From NCBI RefSeq assembly GCF_024701375.2, contig NZ_CP113910.1, positions 4,588,001-4,652,000 of the forward strand: a stretch of 64,000 bases of DNA. Reading direction: 5' to 3'. The notes beneath the pieces are model-generated. The model saw only the letters and a program-made list of their open reading frames with translations. It did not search any database and was not told the DNA's origin. The stretch is from Streptomyces sp. KMM 9044. GTDB lineage: Bacteria > Actinomycetota > Actinomycetes > Streptomycetales > Streptomycetaceae. A program made the position numbers and the translations under genes. Shown one piece after another: positions 1 to 10,700 of the stretch (within the stretch, counting starts at the first letter, position 1; each line of letters begins with the position of its first letter).

Positions 1-271
1 ACTCGAACGCGCGCGGCGGCTGGGAGCCGGACTTCCAGTACGCGTCCTCGACCGTCGCCCGGCCGACGGCGCCGAGGCGGGCGTAGGGGATCAGCTCGTG
101 GGAGCGGGCGAGGACCGAGATGGTGTCGAGCTGTACCGCGCCCAGGTGACGCAGGACTCCCCGGACACCGGAGCGGCGGTCGGGGGCACCCAGGAAGCCC
201 TGGGCGCGCAGGGCGATGCGGCGGGCCTCGGCCGCCGAGAGGTCCGTGGACGGACGAGGGAGGGGCGTCAT
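1..271 (-). CDS. Winged-helix (YcaQ/AlkZ-like) protein, N-terminal part only
   Basis: The gene runs off the left edge, so only the first ~90 residues are present. They begin MTPLPRPSTDLSAAEARRIA and continue into a segment with LGAVQLDTISVLARSHEL and a later AYWKSG. This matches the start of the actinobacterial winged helix DNA-binding (HTH_42) family, which includes the DNA interstrand-crosslink glycosylase YcaQ/AlkZ; the QLD motif and the RSHEL segment are typical. By family it may act in DNA repair, but the catalytic part lies outside the window. The ATG at 269-271 is the first good start in frame and is followed by G/C-ending codons throughout. Family assignment is fairly safe; enzymatic function is inference. 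Confidence 0.7.
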   Translation of the reverse strand, partial: MTPLPRPSTDLSAAEARRIALRAQGFLGAPDRRSGVRGVLRHLGAVQLDTISVLARSHELIPYARLGAVGRATVEDAYWKSGSQPPRAFE

Positions 272-698
272 ACGTCCGCACGATAGAGGGCGGCACTGAC
301 ATCGATGCTGACACTCGGGATCCGGTGGCCGTGGCTCGGGCAGTGACTGACGCTCTGCCGGCCCGTCCTGCCGTGGTTCTCGGCAGGAACCGCAGGCCAG
401 GTCTTCGCGGAACAGGCATCGGGGTGTGTCGATGGCCGGCCGGGGATGAGCCGGGCTGAGGGCCGGGAGTATCGCCGGGAGGGGACGGGGGCCGGTGGGG
501 AAGGGTCCCGGTCGAACCCGTACAGGCCGCCCGGTACGTACGGGGCCGGTGCAATGGGCCCGTTTCCGGCGGGTCGACGAGAGGGCGGCGAAGGCCTCGT
601 GGACGGCCTGCTTGCCGATGTTGCCGACGAGGGACCGGGCGGCCTCGTAGCCGGAGCCGCCCGGCGAGCCGGAGGGCGGCCCTGGGACCGGTGGGCCG
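272..698. other. Gap without a convincing gene
   Basis: This stretch lies between the start of the winged-helix gene and the stop of the GNAT gene. Open frames exist on both strands, but none has a ribosome site, sensible codon use or a recognisable product. I see no clear hairpin or repeat here. Confidence 0.4.
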
Positions 699-1286
699 CT
701 ACTCCGCGGCGGGCAGGTACTCCGCGGCGGGCAGGTACGGGGCCGTCGCCGCAAGGCCCAGGTCGCACGGGAGCAGGGAGCCGATCCAGCAGTCGCGCAG
801 CACCCCCTTGTTGTTGAGCGCGGAGCGCAGGGTTCCCTCGACGACGAAGCCCGCCCGTTCCGCCACCGCGCGGGAGGCCCGGTTGCCGACCTCGGCGCGC
901 CATTCCACGCGGTGGACGGAGATCTTCGTGAAGGCCCACCGTGAAACGGCGACCGCTGCCTCGGTGACGTAGCCGTGGCCGCGGTGCTCCTTGACGCCCC
1001 AGTAGCCGATCTCCCCCACCCCCAGGGACCGCATGGTGATGCCGAGCATGCCGGTGAGCTCTCCGGAGGGGAGGAAGGCGCCGAAGGTGAACATCGAACC
1101 GTTCGCCCAGCCGTCCGGGGCCATCTGCTCCGTGAAGCCCCGCGCGTGCTCGGGAAGGTACGGGGAGGGAACCGTGGTCCAGCGCTGGACGTCGGCGTCC
1201 TGGCAGGCGGCGTACACGGCGTCGGTGTCCTGCGGGCCGACCGTGCGCAGCAGGAGACGGTCCGTGGTGAGGGTGACGGGGTCCAT
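699..1286 (-). CDS. GNAT-family N-acetyltransferase (RimJ/RimL-like)
   Basis: The 195-residue product starts MDPVTLTTDRLLLRTV, the usual opening of RimJ/RimL-type acetyltransferases. It carries the acetyl-CoA pocket region (IGYWGVKEHRGHGYVTEA, with the R-G-x-G-Y signature) and a late ERAGFVVEGTLRSA segment typical of the family. By family it transfers an acetyl group from acetyl-CoA to an amine or protein N-terminus; the substrate is unknown. A start 25 codons upstream is possible, but homologues begin at the chosen ATG. The last twelve residues are a perfect repeat of YLPAAE, produced by an 18-bp duplication. It is transcribed away from secA. Confidence 0.85.
   Translation of the reverse strand: MDPVTLTTDRLLLRTVGPQDTDAVYAACQDADVQRWTTVPSPYLPEHARGFTEQMAPDGWANGSMFTFGAFLPSGELTGMLGITMRSLGVGEIGYWGVKEHRGHGYVTEAAVAVSRWAFTKISVHRVEWRAEVGNRASRAVAERAGFVVEGTLRSALNNKGVLRDCWIGSLLPCDLGLAATAPYLPAAEYLPAAE
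700..735. repeat. 18-bp tandem duplication in the GNAT 3' end
   Basis: Two identical 18-bp units (700-717 and 718-735) lie at the very end of the acetyltransferase gene. They keep the frame and duplicate the C-terminal residues YLPAAE. Probably replication slippage. Confidence 0.9.
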
Positions 1287-1563
1287 CGGCCGATTCTGCT
1301 CACGGAGGAGAGCGCGGCGCCAACCCTTTGCGGTACGTGAGGAAACGATCACCCTTCGCACAATTCGACGGGTGGGGCGGCACCATCCGCAGCGGCCGGA
1401 CGTTGTCTCTTCGGAGCAGCCGTGAAACAGATACGACGCTGTGCGCGGCCACCGTCACGGCAGGCCTCCCGGCGTGGTGGGGTCCTCGCATACGATGGCC
1501 GTTGCTCAGCAGTGAAACGGAAACCGACCGTCCCAGGCCCGACCGGCAAGGAGACCACCCCCC

Positions 1564-4401
<2,838 letters not shown>

Positions 4402-4451
4402 CCGCGGCTCCACCGGAGGCGTGAGCTGCCGGTGGAGAGACGGGCCGCGGC

Positions 4452-4486
4452 CGAGGGCCGGGCACCCCAGGGGTGCCCGGCCCTCG
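4452..4486. terminator. Bidirectional terminator hairpin between secA and the convergent gene
   Basis: Perfect 17-bp inverted repeat (arms 4452-4468 and 4470-4486) with a formal 1-nt centre, so the real loop takes up a few base pairs. It lies 50 bp after the secA stop and just after the stop of the convergent gene. Confidence 0.85.
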
Positions 4487-4521
4487 GGCGTCGTACGGGG
4501 CCGGGCGGGGGTGTACGGGGC

Positions 4522-5343
4522 TCAGTGGCCGTGCGGGGCCGGGCGGGGGCCGCCCAGCTCCACGGCGGTGCAGCGCCAGCGCAGGTCGTTGCCCTGTTCG
4601 AGGCGGAAGGCCATGGCCCGCAGCCTGTCGCCCGCGCCGATCCGGGCGAACACCTCGAGGGCACCCTCGCGGGGGACGTAGTAGCCGATGTCGCGCACGA
4701 CCGGGCGGGCACCGCGGGTGCGCAGCGGACCGCGCTCGGCGAGGTCCGCCAGCTCGTCGTAGGCGCGGCCCGCGGTGTGCCGGAGCATGGAGTGGACGGG
4801 CCGCTGACCGCTCAGGACGGCGAGGAGCAACTCGGCGAAGTGGTCGGTGGGGCGGGGCTGCGGGACGGGCCGGCGGGGGGTCTGGACGGACACCCGGGAG
4901 GCGGCGGGAGCCGGCTCCGGCACAGGGCCGACGGCCGGCACAGGGCCGACGGCCGGCACAGGGCCGACGGCCGGCGCGGGAGCGGCGGCGAGGTGCGGGG
5001 GCCGGGGCGTGGCGGGCCGATGCGGAGCGCGGGCGGGGACGGTCCTCACGGCGCGCACGGACGCCTCCTGCGCGGGGTCGGCGGGCCGTGGCAGCGGCAG
5101 GCGACGAGGGCGTCCGGGTGTCGCCGGGGCTGTCGTGGCGAAGGACGGCGGGCGGTTGTCGGCGGGGCGGGTGGAAGTGGCGCGGGGCGGGGGAGAGGGG
5201 CGGTCCTCGCCGTGCGGAGGGGCGGGGGCGGTGCCTCCGGCGGGGATGCGCGGCGGGGTGGTGCCGTTCGGGCGGCGCGTGTCGCGGCGTCCGGGAGGGC
5301 GCGTGCCGGTGCGGCGCTGAGCTCTGGTCATGACCTTGTTCAT
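4522..5343 (-). CDS. Rv3235-family protein
   Basis: A 273-residue protein with a long Pro/Arg/Ala-rich N-terminal two thirds and a compact conserved C-terminus of about 110 residues. That part (from FAELLLAVLSGQRPVHSMLR through VRDIGYY to RWRCTAVELG) matches the actinobacterial Rv3235-like family (DUF6459), normally found beside secA. Function is unknown. The disordered part contains three perfect copies of an 18-bp unit giving GPVPAV repeats. The start is uncertain: ATG 5343 is taken, but ATG 5331 (MTRAQRR), with AAGG just upstream, is equally possible. Convergent with secA. Confidence 0.8.
   Translation of the reverse strand: MNKVMTRAQRRTGTRPPGRRDTRRPNGTTPPRIPAGGTAPAPPHGEDRPSPPPRATSTRPADNRPPSFATTAPATPGRPRRLPLPRPADPAQEASVRAVRTVPARAPHRPATPRPPHLAAAPAPAVGPVPAVGPVPAVGPVPEPAPAASRVSVQTPRRPVPQPRPTDHFAELLLAVLSGQRPVHSMLRHTAGRAYDELADLAERGPLRTRGARPVVRDIGYYVPREGALEVFARIGAGDRLRAMAFRLEQGNDLRWRCTAVELGGPRPAPHGH
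4921..4974. repeat. Three 18-bp tandem repeats inside the Rv3235-like gene
   Basis: Three identical units of cacagggccgacggccgg, read on the plus strand, in frame, encoding a VGPVPA-type repeat in the disordered N-terminal part. Confidence 0.9.
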
Positions 5344-5704
5344 GGGACCCCGTTCAACGGGCCGGGCAGCGCCGCCGGCCGGGGGCCGGGGCGATACCAG
5401 GCAGTAACTTCGTGGTGGTGATCTTCTACGGGGCGGCGGAGGGTGGCGGCAAGGAGCCGTGAGCCGTGTCGGGGCGGTCGGAGGGTTCACTTATCCGAGT
5501 GAACGACACCCGGTCGACCCTGTACGGGAGCGGGCGGGCCGGGTGAGTTCCGGGCCCGGAGTGGACGCCGTCGAGGGGATGGGCGGCAACCCGATGGGGG
5601 ACGCCCGCACGTATCCTGAGGGCCCACCTGGCCGGATGCGGCCGCTCCTCTCCCCGAGGTGCCCCGCGGTCCCCGGCGGACCCCCGACCACGAAAGCGGC
5701 CGAC
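5344..5704. promoter_or_regulatory. Divergent intergenic region, promoters presumed
   Basis: This 361-bp gap separates two divergently transcribed genes and must hold both promoters. I cannot point to a confident -35/-10 pair or operator, and I see no gene in it. Confidence 0.35.
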
Positions 5705-6202
5705 ATGCGCGTCTACGTCCCCCTGACCCTCTCCGGCCTCGCCGAGGCGTACCGGACGGGAGAGCTGGGCGCGGGGCCGTTCCCCGCCTACGGCGTGACG
5801 CCCGCGCTGCGCGAGTGGTACCGCTCCGAGGACCTCGAGGAACTGGAGTACGCGGCGCTGGGCCGTGCCGCGCTGGCCTCGCTACGGCTGCTGGCGGCGG
5901 ACGCCGGCGCCCCGCGGCGCAGGGTCGTGGTCGCCGTGGACGTACCCGACCGGGCGGCCTCGGCCGTCGCTGCCGGCCCCGGTGAGCTGCGGGTCGACGG
6001 GCCCGTACGGCTGGACCGGGCGGCGGCGGTGCACGTGGACGAGGCGGACGCGGAGCCGGACGTGACGTCCGCCGCGCAGGCCCTGCCCACGGCGGACGCC
6101 GGGGACGCCGACGCACAGTCCGCCGTGGACGGGGCGGAGGACCACGCACTGCTGTGGTACGCCACGCAGGAGATCCCGAACCTGGTGGGGCCGACGGCCT
6201 AG
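5705..6202 (+). CDS. DUF6912-like protein of unknown function
   Basis: A 165-residue protein starting MRVYVPLTLSGLAEAYRTGE. That opening, the following GPFPAYGVTPALREWYRSED and the ending LLWYATQEIPNLV match a conserved Streptomyces family that I know as DUF6912. No membrane segment, signal peptide or catalytic motif is visible; it is acidic in the C-terminal half. The ATG at 5705 is chosen because similarity and good codon use begin there; the frame stays open upstream but looks non-coding. The ribosome site is weak. Function unknown. Confidence 0.75.
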   Translation: MRVYVPLTLSGLAEAYRTGELGAGPFPAYGVTPALREWYRSEDLEELEYAALGRAALASLRLLAADAGAPRRRVVVAVDVPDRAASAVAAGPGELRVDGPVRLDRAAAVHVDEADAEPDVTSAAQALPTADAGDADAQSAVDGAEDHALLWYATQEIPNLVGPTA

Positions 6203-6537
6203 GCGCAACAGCGAGGGGCGGGCCCGTGCGGGCCGTGGAGCACGCCGGCGGGGCGGGGGCCCGGGACGGGCCCGCGACTCCTGGGCGGGCTGCGGACCGG
6301 CGGTTGTCCAGGGCCCGGTGCCCGGGGGGGCGGGGCCGGTGCGACCGGTCCCGCGGTGGTGGAGTGCGTGGGTCGTCCGGGCCACCTGCCCGAAGGGCCG
6401 GGACAGGGTGCGCGGGCCGGGGTCCTCGGGCGGGACACCGGGTTCGCCGTCGGGTTCGGCGTCGTGCTTGTGGTCGTCGGATACGGAGCCGACCTGCTGT
6501 TCTCCCCGATGTCAGTGGCGGCGGGTACGTTCTTTCC
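6203..6537. other. Gap upstream of the HAD gene
   Basis: The 335 bp contain no convincing gene. The only element I can point to is the promoter-like TACGTT directly before the HAD start (separate entry). Confidence 0.4.
6526..6531 (+). promoter_or_regulatory. Possible -10 element of a leaderless promoter for the HAD gene
   Basis: TACGTT ends 6 bases before the ATG at 6538, placing the expected transcription start at the initiation codon. No Shine-Dalgarno sequence is visible in between, which fits a leaderless transcript. No good -35 box is evident. Confidence 0.4.
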
Positions 6538-7203
6538 ATGGGGTTGCACAGGGACGCGCACATCGTCTGGGACTGGAACGGCACGCTGTTCCACGACGTC
6601 GACGCGGTCATCGGGGCGACGAACGCGGCCTTCGCCGAGCTGGGACTGGAGCCGCTCACGCCGGAGCGGTACCGGGAGCTGTACTGCGTGCCGGTGCCGA
6701 AGTTCTACGAGCGGCTGATGGGGCGGCTGCCCACCGAGACCGAGTGGGAGCTGATGGACGTGACCTTCCACCGGTACTACACCGAGCACCGGGTGCGGTG
6801 CGCGCTCACCGAGGGCGCGGCGGAGCTGCTGGCCGGATGGACGTCGGCGGGGCGCAGCCAGTCGATCCTCAGCATGTACGGCCACGAGGACCTGGTGCCC
6901 CTGGTCCGGGGCTTCGGCATCGAGCCGCACTTCATACGCGTCGACGGGCGGACCGGACCGTCCGGTGGCGGCAAGTCCGAGCACATGGTGCGGCACCTCG
7001 GCACGCTGTCCGGCGTGGACCCGGCGCGCACGGTGGTGATCGGTGACGCCGCCGACGACGCGCTGGCCGCACGGCACGTGGGGGCGTCAGCCGTGCTCTA
7101 CACCGGTGGTTCGCACAGCAGAGCGAGCCTCGAGAGGGTGGGGGTGCCGGTGGTGGACACGCTGGCGGAGGCCGTCGAGGAAGCGGAACGCCTGGCGAGC
7201 TGA
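6538..7203 (+). CDS. HAD-superfamily phosphatase (phosphoglycolate phosphatase-like)
   Basis: A 221-residue haloacid-dehalogenase fold protein. Motif I is VWDWNGTLFHD (from residue ~9), so the nucleophile Asp is present but the usual second Asp is Asn. Motif II Ser is likely in LSMYGHED, motif III Lys in GGGKSEHM, and motif IV is VVIGDAADDALAAR. By family it hydrolyses a small phosphorylated metabolite; the substrate is unknown. The DWNGT variant recurs in an actinobacterial subfamily, so it is probably functional. The ATG start is supported by the HIVWDWNGT opening and a leaderless-type promoter. Confidence 0.85.
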   Translation: MGLHRDAHIVWDWNGTLFHDVDAVIGATNAAFAELGLEPLTPERYRELYCVPVPKFYERLMGRLPTETEWELMDVTFHRYYTEHRVRCALTEGAAELLAGWTSAGRSQSILSMYGHEDLVPLVRGFGIEPHFIRVDGRTGPSGGGKSEHMVRHLGTLSGVDPARTVVIGDAADDALAARHVGASAVLYTGGSHSRASLERVGVPVVDTLAEAVEEAERLAS

Positions 7204-7711
7204 ACCGGGTGCCGGGCGTCACGGTAAGGGGCGGACGGCGGGCGGGAAACGGACGGAGGGCGATCCGGTGACACCGGGCGCGCACTGTGCAGAACGTCAA
7301 AGTTCCACCCCCTGTTTTGTACACATACGGCTCATGACGGGTCCCCCGCGAGGGGCGATAGCCTGGGTGGCGTGATCAGCGCGATAGCTCGCGGGGGCCT
7401 TGTCGTCCCTGCTGTGCGCCCGGCGAGCACGGACGACATCCGTGGCCGGGCGGCGCTCGCTGGTTCTCGCGGGCGGGACGGGACCCGGAGGGTCTCCGGG
7501 ACGTGCCGCATCCCCCGGGTTCAACCGTCGCCGAGAGCAGTGTCACACCCGTCGGGCGCGTCGAAATGGGCAGAGAGGCCCCCGCTCGTCTCGTCCTGCG
7601 GCATAGCGTCGGTACGGAGCGGACACCCCGCCACGTACCACCGCACCGCGGGGGCAGAGACCGTACTTCCTTCTACGTCACGCAACGGCGCGCGACAGGA
7701 GCCAGAGGACA
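7204..7711. promoter_or_regulatory. Long leader of the glutamate dehydrogenase gene
   Basis: 508 bp upstream of gdhB without an assured gene. TAGCCT at 7359-7364 lies 7 bases before a GTG at 7372, the spacing of a leaderless promoter. A frame from that GTG runs to 7773 and overlaps the start of gdhB, but its codon use is mediocre and I recognise no product. It could mark the gdhB transcription start or a leader peptide. Confidence 0.35.
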
Positions 7712-10700
7712 ATGCAGACCAAGCTGGACGAAGCAAAGGCCGAGCTGCTCGAAAAGGCTGCCCGGGTAGCTGAGAACAGCCCGGCCGGGGGGAAACTGCC
7801 GGCCGGGACGACGGACAAGGGCATGCCCGACCGGGACACCGTGCTCGCGTTCCTCCAGCGCTACTACCTGCACACCGCCCCGGAGGACCTTGTCGGCCGC
7901 GACCCGGTCGACGTCTTCGGAGCCGCCGTCTCCCACTTCCGGCTGGCCGAGAACCGTCCCCAGGGCACGGCCAGCGTCCGGGTCCACACCCCGACCGTCG
8001 AGGAGAACGGCTGGACGTGCAGCCACTCCGTCGTCGAGGTGGTCACGGACGACATGCCCTTCCTCGTGGACTCCGTCACCAACGAGCTGACCCGGCAGGG
8101 CCGCGGCATCCACGTCGTCATCCACCCGCAGGTGGTGGTGCGCCGCGACCTCACCGGCAAGCTGATCGAGGTGCGCGCCGAACCCGCCGGGGGCGGGCTG
8201 CCGCACGACGCCCATGTCGAGTCCTGGATCCACGTCGAGACCGACCGGGAGACCGACCGCGGGGACCTCAAACAGATCACCGTCGACCTGCTGCGCGTCC
8301 TGTCCGACGTCCGCGAGGCCGTCGAGGACTGGGGCAAGATGCGGCAGGCGGCGACCCTGCTGGCCGACGGCCTGCCGGACGAACCCGTCCCCGCCGACGT
8401 GCCGGGCGGGCAGGTGGAGGAGGCCCGGGAACTGCTGCGCTGGCTCGCCGACGACCACTTCACCTTCCTCGGCTACCGCGAGTACCAGCTGCGCGACGAC
8501 GACTCGCTGGCCGCCGTCCCCGGCACCGGCCTCGGCATACTGCGCTCCGACCCGCACCATCTCACCGACGACGGCCACCCGGTCAGCCCGTCCTTCGAGC
8601 GGCTGCCCGCCGACGCCCGCGCCAAGGCGCGCGAGCACAAGCTGCTCGTCCTGACCAAGGCCAACAGCCGGGCCACCGTGCACCGGCCGTCCTACCTGGA
8701 CTACATCGGCGTCAAGAAGTTCGACGCGGACGGCAACGTCGTCGGCGAGCGCCGCTTCCTCGGGTTGTTCTCCTCCGCCGCCTACACCGAGTCCGTCCGC
8801 CGGGTCCCGGTGATCCGCCGCAAGGTCGAGGAGGTCCTCGAACGCGCCGGCTTCTCGCCGCACAGCCACGACGGACGCGACCTGCTGCAGATCCTGGAGA
8901 CCTACCCGCGCGACGAGCTCTTCCAGACCCCGACCGACGAGCTCCGGGCCATCGCCACCTCGGTGCTCTACCTCCAGGAGCGCCGACGCCTCAGGCTCTA
9001 CCTGCGCCAGGACGAGTACGGGCGCTACTACTCCGCCCTCGTCTACCTCCCGCGCGACCGCTACACCACCGGTGTGCGGCTGAGGATCATCGACATCCTC
9101 AAGGAGGAGCTCGGCGGCATCAGTGTCGACTTCACCGCCTGGAACACCGAGTCGATCCTCTCCCGGCTGCACTTCGTGGTCCGCGTCCCGCAGGGCACCG
9201 AGCTGCCTCAGCTCTCCGACCACGACCGCGAGCGCATCGAGGCCCGGCTCGTCGAGGCCGCCCGCTCCTGGGCCGACGGCTTCGGCGAGGCCCTCACCGC
9301 CGAACTGGGCGAGGAGCGCGCCGCCGAACTGCTGCGCCGCTACTCGGGCGCCTTCGCCGAGGGGTACAAGGCCGACCACACCCCGCGCGGCGCCGTCGCC
9401 GACCTGGTACGGCTCGAACAGCTCGACGACGAGAAGAACTTCGAGTTCAGCCTGTACGAGCCGGTGGGCGCGTCCCCCGAGGAGCGCCGCTTCAAGATCT
9501 ACCGCAAGGGTGAGGCCGTCTCCCTCTCCGCCGTGCTGCCCGTGCTCCAGCGGCTCGGCGTCGAGGTCGTCGACGAGCGGCCCTACGAGCTGCGCTGCTC
9601 CGACCGCAGCGTGGCCTGGATCTACGACTTCGGGCTGCGGCTGCCCAGGGCCCCCGGCGGCGCCGACTACCTCGGCGACGACGCCCGTGAGCGGTTCCAG
9701 GACGCCTTCGCGGCGACCTGGACCGGCAAGGCGGAGAACGACGGCTTCAACACCCTCGTGCTGAGCGCCGGGCTCACCTGGCGGCAGGCGACGGTGCTGC
9801 GCGCGTACGCCAAGTACCTGCGCCAGGCGGGTTCCACCTTCAGCCAGGACTACATGGAGGACACCCTCCGCAACAACGTCCACACCACCCGGCTGCTCGT
9901 CTCCCTCTTCGAGGCGCGGATGGCGCCGGAGCGGCAGGGCGCCGGGTTCGAGCTGGTGGACGCGCTGCTGGAGGAGCTCGACGCCGCCCTCGACCAGGTC
10001 GCCTCGCTCGACGAGGACCGCATCCTGCGCGCCTTCCTCACGGTGATCAAGGCGACGCTGCGCACCAACTTCTTCCAGGGGACGAACGGCGGTCACCCGC
10101 ACGACTACGTCTCCATGAAGTTCGACCCGCAGGCCATGCCCGACCTGCCGGCGCCGCGTCCGGCGTTCGAGATCTGGGTGTACTCGCCGCGGGTCGAGGG
10201 CGTGCACCTGCGGTTCGGCAAGGTCGCCCGCGGAGGCCTGCGCTGGTCGGACCGCCGGGAGGACTTCCGCACCGAGATCCTGGGTCTGGTCAAGGCGCAG
10301 ATGGTGAAGAACACCGTCATCGTGCCGGTCGGCGCGAAGGGCGGCTTCGTCGCCAAACAGCTGCCGGACCCGTCCGTGGACCGTGACGCCTGGATGGCCG
10401 AGGGTGTCGCCGCGTACAGGACGTTCATCTCGGCGCTGCTCGACATCACCGACAACATGGTGGCCGGCGAGGTCGTGCCCCCGGTGGACGTCGTCCGGCA
10501 CGACGGGGACGACACCTATCTCGTCGTCGCGGCCGACAAGGGCACCGCCAGGTTCTCCGACACCGCCAACGAGGTCGCCGAGGCCTACGACTTCTGGCTC
10601 GGCGACGCCTTCGCCTCCGGCGGCAGCGCCGGATACGACCACAAGGGCATGGGCATCACGGCCCGTGGCGCCTGGGAGTCCGTCAAGCGCCACTTCCGGG

